Of a DNA stretch of 64,000 nucleotides, positions 8,845 to 18,022 are shown piece by piece. The position numbers and the translations under genes are program-made. Source of the DNA: Solitalea canadensis DSM 3403 (GTDB lineage: Bacteria; Bacteroidota; Bacteroidia; Sphingobacteriales; Sphingobacteriaceae); NCBI RefSeq assembly GCF_000242635.2, contig NC_017770.1, forward strand, positions 2,802,669 through 2,866,668, read 5' to 3'. How positions within the stretch are numbered: position 1 is the stretch's first letter; each line of letters begins with the position of its first letter. A model generated the notes under the pieces. The model did no database searches and was not told the DNA's origin. It saw only the letters and a list, made by a program, of their open reading frames with translations.

Positions 8845-11433
8845 AATTCTGGCCTGATACTCTTGCTCATCTTCCAGCCAATACTTAATAGTAAACGTTT
8901 CGACCTCTTCAGGTATAGTATCACCTTTTATCGGAATCAGCAACAATCGATTAGAATTTCCATACTCAAACATTATGGTTAAACCCAACGTTTCATAATA
9001 ATCATTATCTCTCGTAGCCGTACCATTTGCGGTTTTGAAATTAAACCTGAATGGAGTTCTGGCAGGGTTTTTAAGCATTGCATTTACTTGTATATACCTC
9101 CCATTTATATCTCCTTCATTAATGGTAGTATCATTAATTACAAATCCCATCTCAGGATCATCATCAATTATATAATACTCTAATTGTGTTAACGGTAGGG
9201 CAACGTTTACAGGATTAGAAAACTGTATAAAGAAACTTTCCCGATTCTCAATAACATCGTCATTTATCAATGGAATCTCAAAAGATTTCACAAAAAAATC
9301 TGATGAACCACTTTCAAACTGTATTGTACCAGAAGTTGCTATGTAATCTGTACCGGCTATAGCTGTATTATTTACTGTTGAATAGTTAACCGATATAGGG
9401 CTTGTAGCCTTTCCAACCAACCTTACGTAAACAATTTTTTTTTGTGACTCCTCACTCTCAACAACTTCAAAATACAACCGGGGTTTCGGACCATCATTAT
9501 CTACTATTGTATAGGTAAATACAGTATCGGAAAGCGTTGCATTCACCGGATTTGAAAGTTTAACAATAATAGTTTCGGGAGGTTCAACAACATTATCATC
9601 TATTACCTTAACTTGTAACATAGCATTTGAAGTCATTGCCCCTCTATTAAAATATACCGTCCCACTTGAGGATTCAAAATCGACTCCTTCAGTAGCTGTA
9701 CCAGCTTCTAATTTATAGTCAAATTGAACAATTTCCGTGGAAGGAGCATCCATAGTTAGCTGAAATGAGCCTCCATACTCTTCGGATAAACTGTAATTCT
9801 TTGATATTATTTTTGGTGTAGGAAAAGGAAGATGATCATTATCTTTAATTATATATACGGCTTGTACATTTGGAACAGAATCAGAAAAGAACCCTCCCGT
9901 ATATGGGTAAGGCTGAAATTCATTAAGGTCGAAAGTTGCATTAGTTATATTAGAGAAATTAATACTAAAAACTTCTTCATTTTCTTCAATATTATCATCA
10001 ATCATAGTTACGATAATAGTTTTTCGCCATTCATATGGTTTAAATACAAGTGTACCACTAGTGGCAGTGTAATCGTCGCCAGCAATAGCAGTCCCATTTT
10101 CTGTAGTGAAATCAACAGTTACAGTACGATTAGTTCGATGATCCATTTCTACGTTTAGCCAATAAGGCCCTTTGTTTTCATCGAACTGAACAGCACTTGG
10201 AAAAAATTTAAGTTTGGGAGGCTTATTTTCCGGATCATTTTCAGGTATTTCACACAATCCACTATAATCTGCTATTGTTGCATTGACTGGATTAGTTAAT
10301 TTGAGCGAAAAAAGCTCTTTAGTTTCAAATATTGTGTCATTTATAATTGGAACATCTATGTATTTTATAGTTTCGCCAGGAACAAAAGCTAATGTTCCGG
10401 CAACATTGTAATAATCTGAACCAGCTTTAGCTGAACTATCTGCTGTTGAATAATCAACTGAAACTGTTAAAGAGCTTTGGCTATAAATTCCTACTGTAAA
10501 TCTTGCAGTTCCACTGTTTTCCTCCTTAACTATGTTATTAACATAAAATCGAACATTTGAATCTGTATTATCGTCATCCTGAATAACACCTCTAGCCGTA
10601 TTCCGTCCAATTGTTGCATGATCTGCAGCAGAAATTGTCACAAAAAAATCTTCATGACTTTCTTTAACTGTATCAGAGTTAACATTAACAACAATCCACT
10701 TGTATGTTTTATTTGCAGGAAGAGTTAAGGTTCCGTTTATAGCATCATAATCATCGTTAGAAATGGCTGTTCCGGGAGATGTTGCACAATGGAATTTGAT
10801 CGGATAATCTGTGCAATGTCCTTTTAACTTCACCAGAAAATACATTTTTACATCTCCCTGATTACCCTCTACTACTGTAGTATCAAGTATATTTAACTTA
10901 GGGGGCGCATCATCATTAATAATTGTGCAAGTCCCTCTCTTCTTGCAAACAATAACTCCCTGTCCTGGAGAAATTACACAATTAAAGCTTTGATCAGGTT
11001 CAAATTCAGGATCTCCGACAATAGAGACAGGTATATATTTAACGGTTTCACCAGGTTGAAATGTTACTGAACCTGCAATATTATCATAAGGAAGTGTTGC
11101 AGTGTAATCTGAGGGCCTAACAGCTCCATTAACATCATTTGTAGATTTTTCAAACCAATATACAATTCTGTTTGAGTCAGCAGAAGGAACATCTAAGGTT
11201 ACCTTGAAGTAAATTGTTTTTTTTCCTGTGTTTCCTTCAATTACTGAAGTATCATGTATAGATACACATGCTAAAGCCACTTTTCTGGGAGGAATAATTT
11301 CTTTAGCAGATAGAAAAGATATTATGCATGTCTGTATTATTAGACTAATTATACAGCCCATTATTTTAATCAATATATTGAGGCGAAAACATTTACAAAT
11401 TGTTAGGCCTACGCTAGTGTCAATCATAAACAT
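8491..11433 (-). CDS. Calx-beta repeat surface protein with type B T9SS C-terminal domain
   Basis: This 980-residue exported protein has a hydrophobic signal segment (IISLIIQTCIISFLSA, about residues 28-43), seven Calx-beta repeats (first EGNTGKK, last NEGDINGRY) and a C-terminal gliding-motility type B sorting domain (VFTPNGDGIND to GFITVLRQQ). A start at Met25 (11361) would give a more usual signal peptide; I kept the first ATG. The first two repeats align with those of the 11499-14450 and 2046-7973 proteins (for example LKGHCTDYPIKFH). Calx-beta repeats bind calcium, and the protein is probably exposed on the cell surface after T9SS export. Its last ~118 codons are almost identical to those of the next gene, whereas the rest has diverged. 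Confidence 0.9.
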   Translation of the reverse strand: MFMIDTSVGLTICKCFRLNILIKIMGCIISLIIQTCIISFLSAKEIIPPRKVALACVSIHDTSVIEGNTGKKTIYFKVTLDVPSADSNRIVYWFEKSTNDVNGAVRPSDYTATLPYDNIAGSVTFQPGETVKYIPVSIVGDPEFEPDQSFNCVISPGQGVIVCKKRGTCTIINDDAPPKLNILDTTVVEGNQGDVKMYFLVKLKGHCTDYPIKFHCATSPGTAISNDDYDAINGTLTLPANKTYKWIVVNVNSDTVKESHEDFFVTISAADHATIGRNTARGVIQDDDNTDSNVRFYVNNIVKEENSGTARFTVGIYSQSSLTVSVDYSTADSSAKAGSDYYNVAGTLAFVPGETIKYIDVPIINDTIFETKELFSLKLTNPVNATIADYSGLCEIPENDPENKPPKLKFFPSAVQFDENKGPYWLNVEMDHRTNRTVTVDFTTENGTAIAGDDYTATSGTLVFKPYEWRKTIIVTMIDDNIEENEEVFSINFSNITNATFDLNEFQPYPYTGGFFSDSVPNVQAVYIIKDNDHLPFPTPKIISKNYSLSEEYGGSFQLTMDAPSTEIVQFDYKLEAGTATEGVDFESSSGTVYFNRGAMTSNAMLQVKVIDDNVVEPPETIIVKLSNPVNATLSDTVFTYTIVDNDGPKPRLYFEVVESEESQKKIVYVRLVGKATSPISVNYSTVNNTAIAGTDYIATSGTIQFESGSSDFFVKSFEIPLINDDVIENRESFFIQFSNPVNVALPLTQLEYYIIDDDPEMGFVINDTTINEGDINGRYIQVNAMLKNPARTPFRFNFKTANGTATRDNDYYETLGLTIMFEYGNSNRLLLIPIKGDTIPEEVETFTIKYWLEDEQEYQARIATITIIDDDSPTITASTDPAPAPISVEAPKKTTNVFTPNGDGINDLFYLEGIENIPNEITVVSKNGRQIYRQTNYKNDWDGAGAPDGTYFYFLKIQGDDGKMQLKKGFITVLRQQSK

Positions 11434-11459
11434 AATAGTAGATATTAGTAGTTGACAAG

Positions 11460-11852
11460 TTTAAGGGTAGACAGATGGTTCCGTCCACCCTTAAACACTT
11501 ATTTACTCTGCTGACGAAGTACAGTTATAAAACCTTTCTTAAGCTGCATTTTCCCATCATCACCTTGTATTTTGAGAAAATAGAAGTAAGTTCCATCCGG
11601 GGCGCCTGCGCCATCCCAATCATTTTTATAGTTTGTTTGCCTGTAAATCTGACGACCGTTTTTGCTCACCACCGTTATTTCATTAGGTATATTTTCAATG
11701 CCTTCAAGATAGAATAGGTCATTGATTCCATCTCCATTAGGTGTAAACACATTCGTTGTCTTTTTAGGAGCTTCAAATGAAATTGGTGCTGGAGCTGGTT
11801 CTGCAGAAGCAGTGAGAGTTGGGGAGTCATCATCAATGATGGTGATGGTTGC
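11460..11852. repeat. Near-identical 3' segment, copy 2 of 2
   Basis: This is the partner of 8452-8844 and covers the end of the 11499-14450 gene and its terminator. The first ~240 bp counted from the terminator side show no difference I can find, then single changes appear (for example at 11703 and 11778). This pattern suggests recent gene conversion more than shared descent under selection. Confidence 0.9.
11463..11492 (-). terminator. Terminator-like hairpin after Calx-beta gene
   Basis: This is the same 10-bp stem and loop as at 8455-8484, 6 bp past the stop codon, followed on the minus strand by TTAAACTTG. The T-tract is weak, so read-through into the next gene is possible. Confidence 0.6.
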
Positions 11853-14450
11853 TTCATGATAAACATCTTCTCTATATTGATTTTTATACCTTATTTTAAA
11901 TGTTTCATTCCCTTCCGCTACAAGATCTCCTACAATAGGCAAAGCAAAAACCACAACAGAATCCCTCAATCCAAAAAACCAGTCTGTAGCATAATCATTA
12001 GTAGATACCGGATAATAATCTGTTACCTCTCCAGCAGTTTCCGAAACAAGATGGAATTCCATTTTTTGCAAATTATCCGATATAAGATGAGAAGAAGCTG
12101 TAATCTTGATTGGAATATACTTGATAGAATCATTTCCCTCCTGAACTGTAACATCATCTATATGATAAATCATTGTAGGATCATCATCCCTTATAAAGAT
12201 ACTCACTGTATCAGGACCTGCATATGCAGCATTAATAGGATTTGAAATAACAATCTTAAAACTTTCAGTAGACTCAATCACATTGTCATTAAGAACATCA
12301 ACAGCAATTTGGAAGGAAGCCGACTGATCAGGTAAAATAGTTACTGTGCCTGAAGTAGCAACATAATCTATACCGGCAATAGCTGTTCCATCAATGGTAT
12401 GGTAATCTAAAGTAGCAGAGTAAGAATTTCTGTTTTCCAGATATCCCGAAATAAGAGCTCTCTTATTACCCTCTGGATTAAATCCAGGTCTGAAAACTAC
12501 GAAATAAGGTTGACCATTAGCCTGGTACTTATCAATGATAATTCCAGTAGCAACAGAATCTTCCAATACTGCATTTATTGGATTGCTTAAATGTACCTGG
12601 AATGATTCTGCATCTTCAATTAAATTATCCGATAAAACTTCAAAAATAATGGCCCCTGAGTTGTTTCCTTTACGAATTGTGACCTGACCTGATGCCAACT
12701 TCACATCATTAGAGGTTGCAGTTCCCGGGGTTAAAGAATAGTTTAATATTACGTCTTTTGTTGTGGGTTCGCTCAATATAATTTTAAATACTCCGCCAAC
12801 AGTAGTCTCATGTTCAGTTACTATTTCATCATTAATATTAACTTTCACTTTTTTGAATGGATAATCATCATCCCTAATAACAAGAGTGATCAGATCATCA
12901 GGTACTGCTACTGAACCTCCATTGTAATAAAAACTCTTTGTTGAAATCTTAGCATTAATAATATTTGATACTTTAACATAAAATATCTCCTGAGTTTCTC
13001 TTACAGCATCATCTATATACGGAATTGTTACTAGCTTTACTGTTTCGCCTGGCAGAAATGTTACTGTTCCTTCCGTTTGAATAAAATCACTTCCGGCAAG
13101 TGCAGTTCCGCTGACTGTTTTGAAATCAACTTTTACAGTATCACGTTCAATACGATCCAGATAAAATTCAAAAGTTATACTGTCCGATTCATAGACTTCC
13201 ATTGCATTTCTATCGCGTACATAATAACTTAAAATTACAGGTCTATATTCATAATCATTGTTCGAAATTCTAACTAATGCAGTGCTATTAGCTAAAACGG
13301 CATTAACCGGATTACTTAATTTAACTTTAAAAGCCTCTAAAAATTCATAAGTAGAATCGTCAATAATTGGAACATTAATGTATTTAACTTTCTCTCCCGG
13401 AGCAAAGGTTAGTGTACCCGAGGTTATTTCATAATCCATACCTCCAGTAGCAGTACTATCAATAGTTGTATAATCAACTGTTACCGGTAATGATGCTGCT
13501 GAAAACAATTCAACTTTAAAAGTAATAGCTGTGTCTTGTTCAGGAGTAGTAACCACCGCATCCGAAATATTTAATCTGAGATCAGTGTCTACATTATCAT
13601 CATCTTTAATTGTTCCCTTAGCTTTGTTTCTTACAATTGAGGCATTTTCTGCATTACTAATGGTCACATAAAAATCCTCATTGCTTTCTTTTGTGATATC
13701 TCCTTTTATATCCAATGAAACCCATTGATAAGTCTTTATCGGAGCAATTGATGTGTTTCCGGAAATTGCTACAAAATCACTACCTGCTTTCGCTGTTCCT
13801 GAAGTAATTTCATAATGAAATTTTATTGGATATTCACTACAGTGGCCTTTTAGCTTTACCAAAAAATAGATTCTTTTTTTGCCTTCATTCCCTTCTAAAA
13901 TGCTTGTATCACGAATCTCCATCTGTGGCGGTACATCATCATTTATAATCGTGCATTTCCCAACTCTCTTACAAAAAGTATGGCTTCCAACGTAGGCTGA
14001 TAATACCAAATCAAATTCTTGATTTGACTCGTACGTTTTGTCGCCTTTAATGGTAACAGGGATTTTTTTTTCGGTTTCTCCGGGTGCAAAAACTAAAAAT
14101 TGATGAACAGTCGTATAATCAGTAGGTGAGGTTGCTGTAATGTCACGATTTGATGAATTTTGAGTCCACCAATTTAATTTTATCGTGTCTGTTGACGGCC
14201 TATTAAGTGTCACCTTAAAATAAACCGTTTTTGTCCCGGAGTTACCTTCTGTTACGGTAATGTTGTTGATAGATACACAAGGGAGAACGGACTTATCTCT
14301 TTTAATTTCCTTCGCACTGATACCCTCACCGATTAGCAATAAAAACATTAAAATTAAAAGTGATTGACCTGATAAAAGGCGTAACCGTGTGATAAAATTG
14401 TAAGTAACTGACAATTTTGTTTTTTCAATAGTAGAGTTGATAGCAGACAT
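11499..14450 (-). CDS. Calx-beta repeat surface protein with type B T9SS C-terminal domain
   Basis: This 983-residue exported protein has a long n-region followed by the core SLLILMFLLLIGEGISA (about residues 30-46). Seven Calx-beta repeats follow, running from VTEGNSGTKT to VQEGNDSIKY. Several middle repeats are worn: EGN is lost or changed in repeats 3, 4 and 5, and repeat 5 ends in DKYQ rather than DDD, so they may not all bind calcium. The protein ends in the type B sorting domain (VFTPNGDGIND, YKNDWDGAG, GFITVLRQQ). It is a paralogue of the neighbour at 8491-11433, with the same size and the same repeat order. It is probably a T9SS-exported, surface-attached adhesin. Confidence 0.9.
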   Translation of the reverse strand: MSAINSTIEKTKLSVTYNFITRLRLLSGQSLLILMFLLLIGEGISAKEIKRDKSVLPCVSINNITVTEGNSGTKTVYFKVTLNRPSTDTIKLNWWTQNSSNRDITATSPTDYTTVHQFLVFAPGETEKKIPVTIKGDKTYESNQEFDLVLSAYVGSHTFCKRVGKCTIINDDVPPQMEIRDTSILEGNEGKKRIYFLVKLKGHCSEYPIKFHYEITSGTAKAGSDFVAISGNTSIAPIKTYQWVSLDIKGDITKESNEDFYVTISNAENASIVRNKAKGTIKDDDNVDTDLRLNISDAVVTTPEQDTAITFKVELFSAASLPVTVDYTTIDSTATGGMDYEITSGTLTFAPGEKVKYINVPIIDDSTYEFLEAFKVKLSNPVNAVLANSTALVRISNNDYEYRPVILSYYVRDRNAMEVYESDSITFEFYLDRIERDTVKVDFKTVSGTALAGSDFIQTEGTVTFLPGETVKLVTIPYIDDAVRETQEIFYVKVSNIINAKISTKSFYYNGGSVAVPDDLITLVIRDDDYPFKKVKVNINDEIVTEHETTVGGVFKIILSEPTTKDVILNYSLTPGTATSNDVKLASGQVTIRKGNNSGAIIFEVLSDNLIEDAESFQVHLSNPINAVLEDSVATGIIIDKYQANGQPYFVVFRPGFNPEGNKRALISGYLENRNSYSATLDYHTIDGTAIAGIDYVATSGTVTILPDQSASFQIAVDVLNDNVIESTESFKIVISNPINAAYAGPDTVSIFIRDDDPTMIYHIDDVTVQEGNDSIKYIPIKITASSHLISDNLQKMEFHLVSETAGEVTDYYPVSTNDYATDWFFGLRDSVVVFALPIVGDLVAEGNETFKIRYKNQYREDVYHEATITIIDDDSPTLTASAEPAPAPISFEAPKKTTNVFTPNGDGINDLFYLEGIENIPNEITVVSKNGRQIYRQTNYKNDWDGAGAPDGTYFYFLKIQGDDGKMQLKKGFITVLRQQSK

Positions 14451-14630
14451 TTTAGTTTTTTTAAGATAAAACCATATAAATCGACCGGATGTATAGGTAA
14501 ATGATGAAAAAATGCCGAAACGTTCAGAAAAAATGCTTAGATAGATGCTGCCGAAATAAAAGTTACTAACGGTCTTATACTAAAGTTAGGAAAAATATCA
14601 TTTATAACAAACTTAGTTACAACAAATTAC

Positions 14631-14662
14631 AAAAAAGCCACACCCACATTGTCGGCATGGCT
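14631..14662 (-). terminator. Rho-independent terminator after PorE-like gene
   Basis: On the minus strand AGCCA (14662-14658) and TGGCT (14640-14636) close a partly paired GC-rich hairpin, followed by TTTTTT (down to 14631). It lies 24 bp beyond the stop of the 14686-16680 gene. Confidence 0.65.
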
Positions 14663-14685
14663 CTAACTATGATAAAATTTATGTT

Positions 14686-16680
14686 TTAATAGCGTATGAT
14701 GGCAAATTCTGTCCGGCGATTTAACTGAAACTCAGCATCACTACATTTTGTTCCGTTTACACAATGGTTTACAGGCTTTGTTTCACCATATCCTTTAGCA
14801 GTAATGCGTTTTTGATCTATTCCTTTGGAAACAATGTAAGCCACTGCTGATTCTGCACGCTTCTGACTTAATTGAAGATTATAGCTGTCGGAACCGCGTG
14901 AATCGGTATGAGAACCTAACTCGATTACCATTGTCGGATTATCATTCATCACCTGCACCAACCTGTTTAGTTCTTGTGTGGCATCTTTACGAATGCTCCA
15001 TTTATCGAAGTCGTAATAAATATTATCAAGCCTGATGCCTTTATTTAATTCAATCGAATCAATATTTAAGGCCAGTTTTGCGTACAACGTTTTAGACTCT
15101 TCATATCCCTTGGTACTCAAACTGTCTTTGCGACTGGTGATAAAATTTGTTTTTTCTGCTGTTATCGAATAGTCAGTATTTTCATCCAAATTGAAAGCAA
15201 ATGCTCCGATTTCATTGGTAGAGGCTTTTATATTGGTATTACTGTTTTGATTATACAAGGTTACAACTGCATTGCCAATCGGTTGACCAGTCTTTTTATT
15301 GACCACCGTACCTTCTAACCTAAATTTCAAATCTTTTTTAACAAACTGGTAAATATCATCCATACCCTTTCCTCCGGAACGGTTGCTTGATAAATAACCA
15401 CTTTTACCATCTTCATTAAACACCAGGTTAAAATCATCTTGAGGAGTATTTACAGGATACCCAACATTTTTAGGTGCACTCCATTGGTCAGCTCCAACTT
15501 TGTATTGAGTTACATAGACATCAAGGCCTCCCATACCTCCTCTTCCGTTGCTTGCATAATACAGGTAATTGTTGTTGTCGAAGCTTGGAAAACGTTCATT
15601 ACCTGCTGTATTTAGGGTGGTCATATTGATGGGTTTATCCCATGAACCATCGTTTAAACGCTTGCAATAATACAGGTCTGATTGTCCGGCACCTCCTGGC
15701 ATGTCGGAAGCAAAATAGAGGAAATTACCATCCGGACTAAAACATGCATCACTTACTGAATATTCTAAAGGTGAATTATAGGCAAATGGCTGTGGATCTG
15801 ACCAGCTATTGGTAGTTTCATCGTATTTTGAAAAATACAACTCTAATTTGATGGTATAATCCTTACGTTTTTTCTTATCGTCTGTATAGCTTTTACTGTT
15901 AGTAATACCGCGTGTGCGCGTAAAGAAGACCTCTTTCCCGTTTTTTGAAAACGTTGCCGGACCATTGTGAAACTCTCCGTTCAAATTACCTGAAAACAAT
16001 TGTGGCTCTTTCCATCCATTCCCTTCTTTTTCTGCATAGAACAGCTTTAAATAGGGTAAACCTGTCCAACCGTAATAACTTTTTTTAAGGTTATTATTTG
16101 CATTGAAGAATAAGAAACGGTTCTCCTTCATGTAATTAGCGTTCAGTATCCTGTCGGAAGTAAACACAATTCCATTTTTATACGGAACCGCGCCCCAGTC
16201 GCTTTCTGCTGTATTTAAGGAGGTATCTAAACGAAAAGTAAAGTTCACTGGTTTTAACATCCAGTTATGTGCAGAATCGCAAGACGCAATCAATTTATTG
16301 GTATTTGGCAAAGCTTCTGTTCCTGCTTCCTGTTGATATTTCTGATACCACTCTTTTGCTTCGGTATATTTAGAATTATTTCTTAATGCTTCTGCATAAT
16401 AAAAAACATCTATGGGCTCATGTCCGTCTATTTGAACAACTTTAGCATACCAGCTTTCGGCAAACTGATAATTATTCAATTGACGATAACTTTCGGCTAA
16501 CCCTTTAGCTGCCAACAACGACTCTTTTTTCTCAAAAGCTTTTTCATATAAAGAAATAGCCTCATTGTAATTAAGTAGCTCTGTTTGACGTTGAGCCTCA
16601 CGTAACGTAGCCTGTCCGAAAACCTGATGCATGCCAAAGGTTAACAGGATAATGAGCAAGTATATTATTCGATTCCTCAT
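14686..16680 (-). CDS. OmpA-family protein with TPR, beta-propeller and CarboxypepD_reg domains (PorE-like)
   Basis: The 664-residue protein has a signal peptide (ends MHQVFGQ), TPR-like helices (residues ~25-110) and a PD40/WD40-like propeller (~140-450, with repeats such as FSPDGNFLYFASDMPGGAG and YYASNGRGGMGGLDVY). It then has a carboxypeptidase regulatory-like fold (~455-540) and a C-terminal OmpA domain that binds peptidoglycan (SHTDSRGSDSYNLQLSQKRA, about residues 590-650). This domain order is that of PorE, a T9SS component thought to anchor the machinery to peptidoglycan; OmpA-family genes also accompany sprB/sprF. PorE itself is a lipoprotein, whereas this protein lacks a lipobox. 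It starts 48 bp after the upstream PorP/SprF gene, so the two probably form an operon that serves the Calx-beta adhesins. Confidence 0.88.
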   Translation of the reverse strand: MRNRIIYLLIILLTFGMHQVFGQATLREAQRQTELLNYNEAISLYEKAFEKKESLLAAKGLAESYRQLNNYQFAESWYAKVVQIDGHEPIDVFYYAEALRNNSKYTEAKEWYQKYQQEAGTEALPNTNKLIASCDSAHNWMLKPVNFTFRLDTSLNTAESDWGAVPYKNGIVFTSDRILNANYMKENRFLFFNANNNLKKSYYGWTGLPYLKLFYAEKEGNGWKEPQLFSGNLNGEFHNGPATFSKNGKEVFFTRTRGITNSKSYTDDKKKRKDYTIKLELYFSKYDETTNSWSDPQPFAYNSPLEYSVSDACFSPDGNFLYFASDMPGGAGQSDLYYCKRLNDGSWDKPINMTTLNTAGNERFPSFDNNNYLYYASNGRGGMGGLDVYVTQYKVGADQWSAPKNVGYPVNTPQDDFNLVFNEDGKSGYLSSNRSGGKGMDDIYQFVKKDLKFRLEGTVVNKKTGQPIGNAVVTLYNQNSNTNIKASTNEIGAFAFNLDENTDYSITAEKTNFITSRKDSLSTKGYEESKTLYAKLALNIDSIELNKGIRLDNIYYDFDKWSIRKDATQELNRLVQVMNDNPTMVIELGSHTDSRGSDSYNLQLSQKRAESAVAYIVSKGIDQKRITAKGYGETKPVNHCVNGTKCSDAEFQLNRRTEFAIIRY

Positions 16681-16728
16681 GGTAAATTTAGTTTTGTAGT
16701 TCTGTCACTATACAAGACATCACTTATT

Positions 16729-17703
16729 TTAGAAATAACGAGGCGACAACATTCTGACTTTCTTAGGAATAAAAGAATAGCCCAGCGAAATCTCATGCGT
16801 GCCATAATTAAAATCCTTGAACTTATTAAAAGAAAAATCATAAGCATAACCTATTCGTAAACGGTCAGTTGCATAAACCTCTATCAATGCAACAAATGCA
16901 TCAGTGGTTGATAAATCCTCCTGAAGGTTATTCTTTTTCCATGCATTTATTCCTGTGCGATAAGACGCTCCAAGCCATAATCGTTCACCCAACAATACAA
17001 AAGAGTTGAGATCTAAATTAGCCGGCCCTTTTGCCTCATTTTTGAGCATAAATGATGGTTTTAACAATACCATTTTAGAAAGTGGAATTAGCGTTCCTGC
17101 TGTTAAATAAAAGTGAGGCATTTTAGTAGGAATCAGAATACTTGGATCTTTTGCATAATTCATGTACCGACTGATTAAATTATCGGCCGAGAATCCTGCA
17201 TAAAAACGATCTGAAGAATAGTAAACGCCCGCTCTGATATCCGGTACAACAACTGATTGCATATCCACCGGCTTGCTCGGATCATTAGGATTATAAGATT
17301 CAAGCATCGTACCATCCAAACCATATTGAGCCACTCCAATACCCAAACCCAAAGCTAAACGTGATGTGGTCCCAACTTTTAATCGGTATGCATAGTTAGC
17401 ATAAGCAGCTAATGTACTTTCGGCGCCCAACTGATCTTTTAACACTGTTAAGGCTAATCCTACGTTTCCATTATTTGCAATAGCATCTAATGCTAGGCTA
17501 AAGGTTTCCGGATGGCCATCCAACCCACCTGTCCACTGGCTACGATAAAAGGTATGTAAGTTCAGCTGTTCCTTATAACCGGCATAAGCAGGATTTATAT
17601 AGATACCATTAAACATGTATTGAGAAAACTGGGCATCTTGCTGAGCAAAAACTTTAGCTGTAAAAAGCACTAGTGCGAAGGAAAGAAAGAGCTTTAATTT
17701 CAT
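16729..17703 (-). CDS. PorP/SprF family type IX secretion outer-membrane protein
   Basis: This 324-residue protein has a clear signal peptide (MKLKLFLSFALVLFTAKVFAQ) and the PorP/SprF opening QQDAQFSQYMFNGIYINP. It ends in IPKKVRMLSPRYF, typical of outer-membrane barrels with a C-terminal aromatic residue. It is a close paralogue of the gene at 972-1946. It probably serves as the outer-membrane partner that lets type B T9SS substrates cross or attach. The PorE-like gene follows after 48 bp on the same strand, with the adhesin genes beyond it. Confidence 0.93.
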   Translation of the reverse strand: MKLKLFLSFALVLFTAKVFAQQDAQFSQYMFNGIYINPAYAGYKEQLNLHTFYRSQWTGGLDGHPETFSLALDAIANNGNVGLALTVLKDQLGAESTLAAYANYAYRLKVGTTSRLALGLGIGVAQYGLDGTMLESYNPNDPSKPVDMQSVVVPDIRAGVYYSSDRFYAGFSADNLISRYMNYAKDPSILIPTKMPHFYLTAGTLIPLSKMVLLKPSFMLKNEAKGPANLDLNSFVLLGERLWLGASYRTGINAWKKNNLQEDLSTTDAFVALIEVYATDRLRIGYAYDFSFNKFKDFNYGTHEISLGYSFIPKKVRMLSPRYF

Positions 17704-17942
17704 ATGACAACCTGATAACGATCTTCCTTTTAAATAAACACTATAAAAAACTAAATAATAAACACTTAGGTATAAAATGTATACAATTTAAAGCTTTATG
17801 TAGCATTTTCTATTCAAAAAAGAAGCTCCACTTTTAATACTTAATTAATTTTCATGCATTTACGTAGTAAAATATCTACTATAAGGCAAGCAACAGATAG
17901 CAACATTCAATATTTATGCCTGAGATTTACTTTTTTCGTGTA

Positions 17943-17994
17943 AAAAAGTCCTCTACTCAACCTGATAAGATTTAACTTTTTAGTGAAAGAGGAC
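17943..17994 (-). terminator. Rho-independent terminator after DUF11 protein gene
   Basis: On the minus strand GTCCTCT (17994-17988) pairs with AGAGGAC (17955-17949), and a run of six T follows (17948-17943). The loop is long (32 nt). It is 29 bp past the stop at 18023. The rest of the 17704-18022 gap is AT-rich with no gene. Confidence 0.6.
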
Positions 17995-18022
17995 CTGAAA
18001 AAAACTAACAAAAACACTCATT

